DNA from: Pseudidiomarina halophila
Lineage (GTDB): Bacteria > Pseudomonadota > Gammaproteobacteria > Enterobacterales > Alteromonadaceae
DNA length: 64,000 nt
NCBI RefSeq assembly: GCF_003987215.1
Contig: NZ_PIPW01000001.1
Location: 124,001 to 188,000, forward strand
Reading direction: 5' to 3'
Shown: one piece after another, positions 55,516 to 63,264 of the stretch
Layout: every line of letters starts with the position of its first letter
How positions within the stretch are numbered: the stretch's first letter is position 1
Notes under the pieces: generated by a model
The model's input: only the letters and a program-made list of their open reading frames with translations
Database searches by the model: none
Told to the model about the DNA's origin: nothing
Program-made: the position numbers and the translations under genes

Positions 55516-55618
55516 GCTTACTACTCCTTGATGAAAAATTCGTCACTGCCATCATAACGATAAACAGCAGCATTGCCAAAGAATACGTAGATGTCAGGCA
55601 GGTAGATTTATGCAGACA

Positions 55619-55645
55619 CAAAAAAACCGCCACAAGGGCGGTTCT
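55619..55645 (-). terminator. Terminator of tRNA-Ser
   Basis: AACCGCC (55625-55631) pairs with GGCGGTT (55637-55643) around a 5-nt loop. On the minus strand the stem is followed by T4 and TGTG. Confidence 0.8.
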
Positions 55646-55653
55646 TTTGTATC

Positions 55654-55741
55654 TGGCGGAGAGAGAGGGATTCGAACCCTCGATACGTTGCCGTATACAC
55701 ACTTTCCAGGCGTGCTCCTTCAGCCACTCGGACACCTCTCC
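55654..55741 (-). tRNA. tRNA-Ser (anticodon GGA)
   Basis: 88-nt class II tRNA on the minus strand: acceptor GGAGAGG/TCTCTCC, anticodon loop CTGGAAA (GGA, reads TCC), long variable arm (TATACGGCAACGTATC region), T arm GAGGG-TTCGAAT-CCCTC, discriminator G and encoded CCA. It marks the boundary between core genes and the accessory region on its 5' side. Confidence 0.96.
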
Positions 55742-55755
55742 GTAAAACGCGCGCC

Positions 55756-55784
55756 ATCATAGGGAATTACGGCCATTCCGTCAA
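55756..55784 (-). promoter_or_regulatory. Strong sigma70 promoter of tRNA-Ser
   Basis: Minus strand: TTGACG (55784-55779), 17-bp spacer, TATGAT (55761-55756), then a GC-rich discriminator (GGCGCGCG) typical of stable-RNA promoters. Confidence 0.8.
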
Positions 55785-55950
55785 CCGCTTTTGCGGCGGG
55801 TTCAATGGGTTAGCCAACACTTTTTGTTGACGATTTAGGGCGTCACTGTACCACCTTTCTGTATCAATTTGGAATAAGCTTGGTGTATGAGTAGACGTTC
55901 GATTATAGTCATAAGCTAATGGAGCTTAAGCAGCTAATTAGGAGGCTCTT

Positions 55951-56364
55951 ATGATCGACACGGCATATCTACAAGAGTTGCTGACTATAGCAAAACAAAA
56001 AGGCTATGAGGGTCTCCCAGCAAAGGATATCTGGGATAACTGTTGCAGCTCTGAAGACAGTAATTCACAAGAGGTTATGAAGTTTATCTACCATATGGAC
56101 GCAATCTGGGATAGCGGCTTGATAAACTGGAAAGATAATCTTCAAATTGAACGCTGGGGATTTACTGACCATGGGCATGGTGAGCTAACGTTAACGGCTT
56201 CTAATTTGGTTTTAACATCCACCGGCCATGCTTTAGCAGAGAAACTGAGCACAGATAGCAAGCTTAAACGTTTTACTCAGCTAGTTAAGTCGGCGGGAGT
56301 TACAGCGGGGACAATCGCATTCGGTGAACTGATAAGCGCCTATATTTCTGGCCGCCTTAGTTAG
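55951..56364 (+). CDS. Hypothetical protein, possible winged-helix fold (137 aa)
   Basis: Not recognised with confidence. The middle (RWGFTDHGHGELTLTASNLV then LTSTGHALAEKL) resembles the LTxxGHxxx wing motif of DUF2513-like winged-helix proteins. The C-terminal 30 residues are mildly hydrophobic (GVTAGTIAFGELISAYISG). An excellent AGGAGG precedes the ATG, which supports a real gene. First gene of the accessory region, facing away from tRNA-Ser. Confidence 0.65.
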   Translation: MIDTAYLQELLTIAKQKGYEGLPAKDIWDNCCSSEDSNSQEVMKFIYHMDAIWDSGLINWKDNLQIERWGFTDHGHGELTLTASNLVLTSTGHALAEKLSTDSKLKRFTQLVKSAGVTAGTIAFGELISAYISGRLS

Positions 56365-56487
56365 AAGCTGAATTAGAGAGCCAGTTAACAGTCAGAATAA
56401 GTCGCTAATATACATATTCAGCGCGCTTTTGATACCACGAGTTCTGGTAAATAGAATAGAGTATTAAGGGCTGGGCTGATTTTCTTT

Positions 56488-57081
56488 TTACTTGGAGAGA
56501 ACAGCTACGACAGCGTCGACCAAAGTTCTTAAGGCCTCCTCTTTCATTTCGTCAGAAGTTGTCCACCAAAAAAATCCGCCGACAACGAGAACCAATATTA
56601 AACTTGCTGCAAGTTCGGAGAAGCCGTTTAGTAACCAAGAACCGAATCGCGAAGCGGCACTCGGTTTCTTATACTCTTTCGCCGCCGCTTTTAGTTGGTT
56701 AGTTGCTTGAGTTAAGGCTCTTGATTTTTCCTTTTCTAATGCGGCTGTTTTTCTTTCCCACTCTCGCTTCGATTGTTCATGCTCGCGCTTAAATTCGTTT
56801 CTTACTTCTTCTGCAATACGATCGGTAACTTCAGAGAGAAAAACGGTGGCTGATTTTTTATAGCTATCGAGAGTTTCTTGGCTTCGGACTGCGTTTTCGT
56901 GGTGCATCTTTACGCGGTCTTGGATTACAGCTTCAGTTTCACCATCCTCCCGAAGCCTCACCGCTAGCTCATGCTTTGATTTCTTATAGAAAGAGTAAGC
57001 GATAAAGCCAACAGGGTCATTATCGCCTTCTACTAAACACTCAAAGACCCATCGCTTTTTATTATTTTTATTGCTAGCCAT
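56488..57081 (-). CDS. Hypothetical coiled-coil protein with C-terminal membrane anchor (197 aa)
   Basis: The N-terminal part (WVFECLVEGDNDPVGFIAYS) precedes a long charged helix (about residues 55-135, rich in Glu/Lys/Arg with heptads) and a single membrane helix (AASLILVLVVGGFFWW) near residue 160. No enzymatic motif is seen. The layout is that of a membrane-tethered sensor or effector, but no function is claimed. No clear Shine-Dalgarno before the ATG. Confidence 0.6.
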   Translation of the reverse strand: MASNKNNKKRWVFECLVEGDNDPVGFIAYSFYKKSKHELAVRLREDGETEAVIQDRVKMHHENAVRSQETLDSYKKSATVFLSEVTDRIAEEVRNEFKREHEQSKREWERKTAALEKEKSRALTQATNQLKAAAKEYKKPSAASRFGSWLLNGFSELAASLILVLVVGGFFWWTTSDEMKEEALRTLVDAVVAVLSK

Positions 57082-57116
57082 CGATTATTATTTAAAGTCC
57101 GTTTGTTGTTATTGTC

Positions 57117-57317
57117 CTAGGCGCAATACTTTCCTTTAGCGTAGGCCGCTAAAAAAGCCCCTGACAGGCGATTTTTCAGCTGTTTAGAGGTTGAGTTGGC
57201 TCGAGTTACGGTAGTAGCTGAGGCCCGAGAAATGTAAACACCGTCGAGAGCCTTTGATATAAGCTTGCGCTTTTCGGCTTCTGTAAGCTGCGAATACCGC
57301 TCTTTGGTATGTTTCAC
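57117..57317 (-). CDS. Hypothetical small basic protein (66 aa)
   Basis: Lys/Arg-rich and Ser/Thr-rich (YSQLTEAEKRKLISKALDGV), no recognised domain. The start is GTG at 57317; a very strong AAAGGAGG lies 5 nt upstream, the main reason to believe it. It lies 35 bp upstream of the coiled-coil gene on the same strand, so the two may be one transcription unit. Confidence 0.55.
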   Translation of the reverse strand: MKHTKERYSQLTEAEKRKLISKALDGVYISRASATTVTRANSTSKQLKNRLSGAFLAAYAKGKYCA

Positions 57318-57479
57318 AGCAACCTCCTTTACGTCGGAATGTAACGATATCTTAGGTTAGAGGCGCATCGCTTGCAATACTTGCCGGTTAATTTTTAGTC
57401 AGAACCTGTATGGAAAGGCGGAGGGGTCGCAAGGGCGTTGCGCGATAAAAAGATTAACCAAGTACGAGATATACAACGC

Positions 57480-58166
57480 TCAAGCAGTAAGCAGAGTGAT
57501 AACTGCAACTACTCCAAGAGCTGGAACTGCATATAGGTCATACAAATCAAGAATCATTTGACGAGGCATGTTAACGCTAACGAAGCGCTCATAGTCTTCC
57601 ATTACAATTTGTACCTCTCGGAATCGACGATAAGAGCTGTTCTGGGAGGAGCCGACTAAGCCGCTCTCAAAGTCTTCAGTCTCCGTATCGTTTGCAGCGC
57701 AGAATTCATTGTAAAGATTCTTCAGAGCTTCGCGTAATCTAATTGCTTCGTCCAATAAATCGCGTAGTTGATAGACATTAAAGTCTCGAATCTGCTTATC
57801 CCTAAGTAATGCTGAAAGGTACAGGGCTCCACTTACCAAAATCGCTAAGATTATTACAAGTTTCAATCGCCATAAGTCCTCTACGGGCTTGGTAAGTTGC
57901 CAGAAGCCGTGTTCTGCCCATCGGTTCAGGCCATATAAAAAAATTTGCGATAAGGTTAATAAAGATGTCGTAAAGAAAGCCCTTTTCATCGAAACCGTGG
58001 CGTGCCCTTGCCAATCTGAATAGAGGTCGGATATTTGGGGGAGGTTGGGGTGGGCGCGCACTGATTCCGCTACCTTGTGGAATTCAGTTAAGGTTTCATA
58101 GCTACCCTCTTTTTTTAGAAATTCCACAAACTGATTATGGTGTACGTTAGCTTGTGTGGGGTCCAT
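57480..58166 (-). CDS. Hypothetical two-helix membrane protein (228 aa)
   Basis: Two hydrophobic segments in the middle (about residues 65-83, AFFTTSLLTLSQIFLYGLN; 103-122, LKLVIILAILVSGALYLSAL), a charged cytosolic helix between about 123 and 160, and a hydrophobic C-terminus (LYAVPALGVVAVITLLTA). An ORF is open to 58196, but ATG at 58166 is chosen because GGAG lies 8 nt upstream. No family recognised; SLATT-like membrane effectors have comparable layouts, which is only a suggestion. Confidence 0.6.
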   Translation of the reverse strand: MDPTQANVHHNQFVEFLKKEGSYETLTEFHKVAESVRAHPNLPQISDLYSDWQGHATVSMKRAFFTTSLLTLSQIFLYGLNRWAEHGFWQLTKPVEDLWRLKLVIILAILVSGALYLSALLRDKQIRDFNVYQLRDLLDEAIRLREALKNLYNEFCAANDTETEDFESGLVGSSQNSSYRRFREVQIVMEDYERFVSVNMPRQMILDLYDLYAVPALGVVAVITLLTA

Positions 58167-58428
58167 TGACATGTCTCCGTTACGATATCCCAACACTATT
58201 CACTATTCCGTTTAGTTGTTCAACCCGGCGAACGTTATTAGCTTCGCAGACTCTTGTTTGGAGTATAACTCTAAAAAGATGTCGAGCGGTCGCGTCTAGC
58301 CTGTTACTTGTCAGAGTTTCAAACACCTAACTAAATCAGCGATTAATACTCACACGAGACTATTAAGTTGCTGAAATTATTGAAAGTTGCTATTTTTATG
58401 CCTTCTTCAAGTACTCAGGAGGTGCTCG

Positions 58429-58641
58429 ATGGAATCAACTGGCGATAAAAGAAAGCTTCGTAAGAGCATGGAATTAGAACGTGAGCTGTGGAGTAAGCTA
58501 GCCCAGGCTAAGATTCGCACGTTTTACAGTGTCTCGGAACTCATAGCCATCGCTGTGGACTCCTTTGACTTCAACAGTATTCGTGAGCCTAAAGTAGTGA
58601 CGAGGCCTCGTAAGAATAAGCCACAGCATCCACCACAGTAA
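58429..58641 (+). CDS. Small protein, possible ribbon-helix-helix fold (70 aa)
   Basis: KRKLRKSMELERELWSKLAQ then SVSELIAIAVDSF has the strand-helix-helix spacing of Arc/MetJ-type DNA-binding proteins, and the C-terminal tail is basic (RPRKNKPQ). An open frame begins at 58387, but ATG at 58429 is preceded by AGGAGG with a 6-nt spacer. It could be a regulator or antitoxin-like protein; no toxin partner is seen. Confidence 0.6.
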   Translation: MESTGDKRKLRKSMELERELWSKLAQAKIRTFYSVSELIAIAVDSFDFNSIREPKVVTRPRKNKPQHPPQ

Positions 58642-58662
58642 ATTGCCGAGCGGGCGCTCAGT

Positions 58663-58845
58663 CTACTTTCGGTTATCCGGTGCTGATGCGCTCTCATTCA
58701 ACTTCAGGGCAAGTTGAGCCTCAAGAGCGGTAATCTCTGAGTCGAACTGTTGAATCATAGCTGTGGCTCGTTCAAGCGAGTAAAGCCACGTCGTTTTGGC
58801 AAGTTGCTTTTGGTGAATGAGCTGTTTGATTGCGGGCGCGTCCAT
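58663..58845 (-). CDS. Hypothetical small alpha-helical protein (60 aa)
   Basis: Mostly helical, amphipathic (QLIHQKQLAKTTWLYSLERA then DSEITALEAQLALKLNE); no known domain. ATG at 58845 is preferred over ATG at 58857 because GGAG sits 6 nt before it. Convergent with the 70-aa gene, 21 bp apart. Confidence 0.5.
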   Translation of the reverse strand: MDAPAIKQLIHQKQLAKTTWLYSLERATAMIQQFDSEITALEAQLALKLNESASAPDNRK

Positions 58846-59117
58846 GGCAGTCTCCATTGATGAATGACGGTCACTATCATATCAGCGGCAAGAGAGGTGC
58901 GTAAGACGTACGGCTGTAGGAGATTGCGTCATTTGACCGGAGAAAAAGCCGTATGCAAGTTCCAATACCCTTAAGCGTGGATGCTTACGCAGCAACTATT
59001 TCGCCACTGTTTTCACACTAACTTACTGTCGGAGCTGCTCCTTCGCTCTGACTGTCAGTCATAAATGCTTCAGTTATCGAATGAACGAGTGCCAAGAAGC
59101 CCCTAATTTAGTTGCGC
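58846..59117. other. Non-coding stretch before the restriction-modification operon
   Basis: No convincing ORF, RNA or repeat is seen in this interval. The base composition is mixed, and a weak inverted pair (ACTGTCAG within CTCTGACTGTCAGTCATA, around 59048-59065) is present. The functional part of this gap is the operator that follows it. Confidence 0.4.
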
Positions 59118-59151
59118 ATGTGACTTATAGTCCGTAGATTGATAGTCAACA
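59118..59151 (+). promoter_or_regulatory. C-box: operator for the restriction-modification controller protein
   Basis: Two half-related sites, GACTTATAGTC (59122-59132) and GATTGATAGTC (59137-59147), span 26 nt and are flanked by ATGT and AACA. This is nearly the operator of the Esp1396I controller system, which as I recall it also has GACTTATAGTC followed by a GATT...AGTC site with the same 26-nt total span. It lies 40 bp before the C-nuclease fusion gene, the normal place for autoregulation. Confidence 0.85.
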
Positions 59152-59187
59152 AATGCCACATCATGTGCCAAATAGGGAGCGCATGGT

Positions 59188-59967
59188 ATGGAAATAGAAC
59201 AAATCTTTGGGGAAAATGTAAGATTCTTCAGGAAGCAAAAGAATATCAGCCAAGAGGAATTAGCTGAACTGGCTGAATTGGATAGAACTTACGTCAGCTC
59301 AATCGAGCGCGGTGCTCGTAACGTTAGCTTAAAAAACATAAAGAAACTTGCTGATGCCTTAGGTGTACGCCCAGAAGATCTTTTGGGAGACAACAGTTCT
59401 TTTGCAAAACTCTTTGCTGGCGAAACAGGAGTCGATGCAGCCTTAGCGCTCTATAATGAGCTGATAGTAGACGATGACCGATTAAAGCTGTTGAAAATGT
59501 ATAAGATGAAAGTGGCAGGTTCCGTACCTTCTGTTCTGTGGGAATTATTCGGTGCCATTCTAACGGGCAAAAAAGGTGCTGGCGGGGTAGGCGCTGATTT
59601 AGATGGATGGGAAGTAAAGTCCGCGAAAGACGGAGGCGCTTATGAGTACCAGTACCACCTCAAGACTGGCTTACAAAAGCTAAAAGAGGATTGCGAGGTT
59701 AACCATCTATTCTGCAATTATAATAAGGATTATTCGCGGCTAGAGGTTCGGGCAATTCATGGTTCGGATTTGGCTGATGAATATTTTAAGGCCTGGACTC
59801 CAAAGTACGAAGCGAATTATGACCCGACCGTTGATAGCGCTGCAAGAAGACAGCGATTCAGAAGAAATATCCCTAAGGGGAAAGTAAACGAGCTTGGTGT
59901 GCTTATCTTGAGGATAGAAAATGGTATTGTTACCCATCGCGACCAAGAGGCGCTAGATAATTTTTAG
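59188..59967 (+). CDS. Controller protein fused to a PD-(D/E)XK restriction endonuclease (259 aa)
   Basis: Residues 1-68 are an HTH of the C-protein type (NVRFFRKQKNISQEELAELA, then YVSSIERGARNVSLKNIKKL). Residues about 75-259 carry GVGADLDGWEVKSAKDGG with Asp137 or Asp139, Glu142, Lys144 as a D-(x)n-ExK nuclease site. Free C proteins are about 80 aa, so this is a natural C-REase fusion, a type reported before in the R-M literature. The C-box upstream matches its HTH. GGGAG is 8 nt before the ATG. The DNA target is unknown and must match the downstream methylase. Confidence 0.85.
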   Translation: MEIEQIFGENVRFFRKQKNISQEELAELAELDRTYVSSIERGARNVSLKNIKKLADALGVRPEDLLGDNSSFAKLFAGETGVDAALALYNELIVDDDRLKLLKMYKMKVAGSVPSVLWELFGAILTGKKGAGGVGADLDGWEVKSAKDGGAYEYQYHLKTGLQKLKEDCEVNHLFCNYNKDYSRLEVRAIHGSDLADEYFKAWTPKYEANYDPTVDSAARRQRFRRNIPKGKVNELGVLILRIENGIVTHRDQEALDNF

Positions 59968-59979
59968 AAGCGAGTGTGT

Positions 59980-61149
59980 ATGAACTTTGCTGAGTTTTTT
60001 GCAGGGGTAGGCTTAGTTAGAGAGGGGCTGTCCCATTGCGGTTGGGAGTGCGTCTGGGCAAATGATTACTCGGCTGATAAAGAAGCTGTCTACGTCGCTA
60101 ATTATGGTGGTGAGCATTTTGCACTGGGCGACGTATGGCAAGCAGTGTCTACTCCCGATATAGTCCCTGATGATGTATTTCTATATACAGCATCCTTTCC
60201 GTGTACCGATCTTTCAGTGGCTGGTGCAAGACAAGGACTTGCAGGGAAAGAGTCTGGTTCACTGGGGGCTGTTATCCAACTTCTTGCGAGTAAAGACAGC
60301 GCTGGGAATGCTCCGCCTGTAGTTATGCTTGAAAACGTTAGGGGCTTTCTTACATCGCATGAAGGACTGGATGTTATAAACACAGTAGCCAACTTTAACA
60401 AGCTTGGTTACGTCGTGGATATCCTTGAAATTGATGCGATACATTTCGTTCCGCAAAGTCGGCCTAGAGTATTTCTCTTCGCAGTGAAAGAGTGGCTAGC
60501 GGAAGAGGTCATGAAGATAAAACCCCAGCAGGACTTACTTGAGAAATGGTGGCTGGACTTCCAAGCGAGGCCATTAATGAGGCCTAGAAATCTTGAGAAG
60601 GTTATAAAGAAATCCCATGAACTTCAGTGGGGCTTACTTCCAGTGCCGGACTTGCCCCAACGGACGAGCTCGCTTAAGGATATCGTTGAGACAGAGGTTG
60701 AAGAATCATTTTGGTGGAGTAAAGAACGCTCCTCTAAGTTAATTGGCCAAATGGCTCCAAGCCACCTCGGTCAATTACAGGCCATGATGAATTCATCGGT
60801 ACCCAAATACGGGGCAGTTTATCGTAGGGTGCGGAAAGGGATAAGTCGGGCAGAGATTAGAACTGACGGTGTTGCTGGCTGTTTGCGAACTCCGAAAGGC
60901 GGCTCAAGTAAGCAGATCTTAATAGAGGCGCACAATGGTGAGTACCGAGTGCGTTATATGACTCCTCGCGAATACGCACGCTTACAGGGCGTTCGAGATG
61001 ACTTCGTCTTGCCGGATAACCACAATAAAGCTTATTTCGCCATGGGGGATGCAGTCTGTGTTGATGTCTTAGAATTCATTGGCAATGAGATATTAACACC
61101 ACTTTATAATGCCTACGTTGAAAAAGCAGACGCCCGGCTTGCAGGATAA
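59980..61149 (+). CDS. C5-cytosine DNA methyltransferase (389 aa)
   Basis: Makes m5C at the site cut by the partner nuclease. All key motifs are in order: I FAEFFAGVGLVREGL (near residue 3), IV ASFPCTDLS with the catalytic Cys (near 73), VI MLENVRG (near 113), VIII QSRPRVFLFAV (near 158), IX-like TPREYARLQG, X GDAVCVDVLEF. The target recognition domain lies between VIII and IX. A GTG at 59974 is open, but ATG at 59980 fits motif I. It starts 12 bp after the fusion gene, so it is probably co-transcribed with it. Confidence 0.94.
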   Translation: MNFAEFFAGVGLVREGLSHCGWECVWANDYSADKEAVYVANYGGEHFALGDVWQAVSTPDIVPDDVFLYTASFPCTDLSVAGARQGLAGKESGSLGAVIQLLASKDSAGNAPPVVMLENVRGFLTSHEGLDVINTVANFNKLGYVVDILEIDAIHFVPQSRPRVFLFAVKEWLAEEVMKIKPQQDLLEKWWLDFQARPLMRPRNLEKVIKKSHELQWGLLPVPDLPQRTSSLKDIVETEVEESFWWSKERSSKLIGQMAPSHLGQLQAMMNSSVPKYGAVYRRVRKGISRAEIRTDGVAGCLRTPKGGSSKQILIEAHNGEYRVRYMTPREYARLQGVRDDFVLPDNHNKAYFAMGDAVCVDVLEFIGNEILTPLYNAYVEKADARLAG

Positions 61150-61423
61150 TAGGGCTATTTTACCCCAAAAATTTGTGTCCCTAATCGACCAACGATGAAA
61201 GCGTCTATTCCCCCATGGGTATCGGCGCTCGGACGAAAAGCCTTCTTGAAATTCTTCCCTCTCTCGACGTATAGACAAAACTGACGATCTGACATCATAG
61301 TCTACTTGGATGTCACATGCAGTCATGTCATATTTTTTGCCCCTGAACGCCTTGACGGAGAGTTGAAACATCGATCTAATGGAAGGGTCTAGATGCTGTT
61401 GTCACATTCAGGAGGGAAGTAAC
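61150..61423. other. Gap between methyltransferase and recombinase genes
   Basis: No believable gene. A 92-codon minus-strand frame (61093-61371) has no Shine-Dalgarno and overlaps the methyltransferase end, so it is not called. Near 61295-61335 there are short palindromic bits (TGACATCATAGTC, TGTCACATGCAGTCATGTCA) that could be recombination or regulator sites. Confidence 0.4.
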
Positions 61424-61996
61424 ATGCAACGAATCGCCTACATCCGAGTATCAAGTACTGACCAGAATACAGAGCGCCAGCTTGACGGTGTTAGTTATGA
61501 CAAGGAGTTCGTCGATAAGTGTTCAGGTGGCTTAAAGCAGCGGCCAGCACTCGACCGACTATTGGAACATGTGAGAGAGGGTGATGTTGTCCTCGTCCAC
61601 AGCATTGACCGTATGGCTCGCAACCTGCGACACCTGCTTGAGTTGATTGATACCTTCAAAGAGAAAGGCGTGACCGTTGAGTTCGTGAAGGAGAGCATGA
61701 GGTTCACACCTGCTACCAATAACCACATGCAAGACCTCATGCTCAGAGTCATGGGTGCTGTGTCTGAGTTCGAGAAGGCAATGATTAACGAGCGGCAGCG
61801 AGAGGGGATTGCTCAGGCCAAGGCTAAAGGTATTTACACCGGAGGCAAGCGCAGAGTGAATCACCAGCGTGCCTTAGCGTTGCACTCGAAGGGCATGACT
61901 AAAGCAGCGATTGCTCGTGAGCTTGATGTCCATTGGCGTACTGTCCATCGAATCATTGAAGAACATGCAAAGAGTGAAGCCACAGCGCCAGCGTAA
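61424..61996 (+). CDS. Serine recombinase of the resolvase/invertase family (190 aa)
   Basis: Small site-specific recombinase. IAYIRVSSTDQNTERQL holds the nucleophilic Ser10; HSIDRMARNLRHLLEL and NERQREGIAQAKAKGIYTGG are catalytic/E-helix segments. The C-terminal HTH (RALALHSKGMTKAAIAREL, then WRTVHRIIEEH) binds the crossover site. An open frame starts at 61379, but ATG at 61424 has AGGAGG 8 nt upstream. Size fits resolvases and DNA invertases. Its presence beside the R-M genes marks a mobile or invertible segment. Confidence 0.93.
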   Translation: MQRIAYIRVSSTDQNTERQLDGVSYDKEFVDKCSGGLKQRPALDRLLEHVREGDVVLVHSIDRMARNLRHLLELIDTFKEKGVTVEFVKESMRFTPATNNHMQDLMLRVMGAVSEFEKAMINERQREGIAQAKAKGIYTGGKRRVNHQRALALHSKGMTKAAIARELDVHWRTVHRIIEEHAKSEATAPA

Positions 61997-62014
61997 AGGC
62001 TTCTAAATGACTCC

Positions 62015-62074
62015 CTAAGATCGTTTCAGCGCTGACCTGAGGCAGTGTAGCGTTTGACGCTGAGACGATCTTAG
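62015..62074. repeat. Large dyad just after the serine recombinase gene
   Basis: Arms of 17 nt, CTAAGATCGTTTCAGCG (62015-62031) and CGCTGAGACGATCTTAG (62058-62074), pair with one mismatch; the 26-nt centre contains a smaller dyad (CTGACCTGAGGCAG). No T tail, so it is not a classical terminator. It could be a recombination site (res-like or crossover site) or a transcript hairpin. Confidence 0.75.
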
Positions 62075-62146
62075 AGGCCTTCTCAGGGCTTCTGCCTACC
62101 ACCAGATTAGTCGTTATATTGTTGTTTCCTGTCTCTCTTACCCTGC

Positions 62147-62812
62147 TTAAAACACCTTGATTCCTTTGAGTGTGAGCAACCCCGCAATTATCGCGGCAAT
62201 GAACATGAGAACTGGGATTACAGTTGTATGGGTGACATCTTCTTTGAGGAGTACCCGAATGATATTCTTAAGATAGTTTGTAGGTAGCATTCGAAAGGTC
62301 AAGTTAACTGGCACAACGTTTCCCGTCTCTTGGGGAGTTGACTCTGCACCTTTAACAAAAGTGCACTTCAGTCGTGTTCTTGCCTGCTTGCTGTCCCCAT
62401 CACCCCATGCTATCGACATCTTGACCCCATCATAAGGTTCTTTTAACTCGGATATCCACGACTGGTTAGAGTTCGCGTGCCTTACAGCTAGATGCCAAAG
62501 CTGATTGTCTAGGCGCTTAGATTTTTGTTTATCCCGTCCTAAATTACTCCTAACGGACTCCCTGACCTTCTGCCAGAAGCTGTCTTCCTTAGTTACCCAA
62601 TAACGCCAAGCACTGTAGAACAGTAATGCCCAAGAGATGACCATGAGAGCTTTAGGGTTGTCTATCGAAAACTGGATGAACATGAGAGCCATATTCCCAT
62701 CACCTGATGATGGGTCAGTCTTCAGCTCGAGACCGAGAAGCCAGTAAGCGATGAAAGCGCCTGACACGACTTTCAGGTTGCGCTGATAAGGGTTTAACTC
62801 GTCGATAGCCAT
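62147..62812 (-). CDS. Hypothetical membrane protein (221 aa)
   Basis: Membrane segments at about residues 16-28, 53-70 (PKALMVISWALLFYSAW) and near the C-terminus (VIPVLMFIAAIIAGLLTLKG). Between them is a soluble beta-rich domain (LKEPYDGVKMSIAWGDGDSK; KCTFVKGAESTPQETGNVVP). No family recognised. GGAA lies 6 nt before the ATG. It faces the recombinase gene. Confidence 0.65.
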   Translation of the reverse strand: MAIDELNPYQRNLKVVSGAFIAYWLLGLELKTDPSSGDGNMALMFIQFSIDNPKALMVISWALLFYSAWRYWVTKEDSFWQKVRESVRSNLGRDKQKSKRLDNQLWHLAVRHANSNQSWISELKEPYDGVKMSIAWGDGDSKQARTRLKCTFVKGAESTPQETGNVVPVNLTFRMLPTNYLKNIIRVLLKEDVTHTTVIPVLMFIAAIIAGLLTLKGIKVF

Positions 62813-63264
62813 TAGCTTTCCTTGTAGTTAGTAGCTGTGATTAAGCAGGCGAAGTTGTAGAGCGACACTACACCTTATCAGAGTAATCTCGCTTTAATCT
62901 CTATCAGCATTAACCAAGATTATTAAAAAGTCCTTGCACTTCCCCCTAGACCTTACCGTTGCTGGCCTCCGTCAGGTCACGCACCTTGGGGAAGAAAGTC
63001 GTCTCAGGTCACGTGCCTGCGATAGAAAAAGACTGACGCTTATCGTTAACCACACGCCGTAAAGACTACCGATTGTGAGCGTTTAATCGAGTTGCGTACA
63101 GGCTAGTTCATATCCTCACTCAATAATCACCATTCAATTATCAATCAACGACAGACGCTGTGCCTAGCATTTCGCTGCCTATAGGGGGCGCTATGTCATA
63201 TACCAGTAGTTTAGAGCTACTCGTTGATATCACAGCATTTTTATTCACTTTAAACAGGAGACAC
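62813..63264. other. Non-coding region with direct repeats
   Basis: No ORF with a Shine-Dalgarno. Two direct copies of CAGGTCACG-N2-CCT (62973-62986 and 63005-63018, 32-bp period) could be regulator sites. The region is the likely promoter zone of two divergent genes: the membrane protein on the left and the partial ORF on the right. Nothing else can be named. Confidence 0.45.

Noticed and set aside
55654..55741. tRNA-Ser as the attachment site of the accessory region
   Set aside because: The accessory genes lie on the 5' side of the tRNA, while integrases normally use the 3' end. No tyrosine integrase and no duplicated tRNA end were seen; the recombinase present is a serine type.
61093..61371. 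92-aa minus-strand ORF overlapping the methyltransferase end
   Set aside because: No Shine-Dalgarno, 57-base antisense overlap with a solid gene, and an unconvincing composition.
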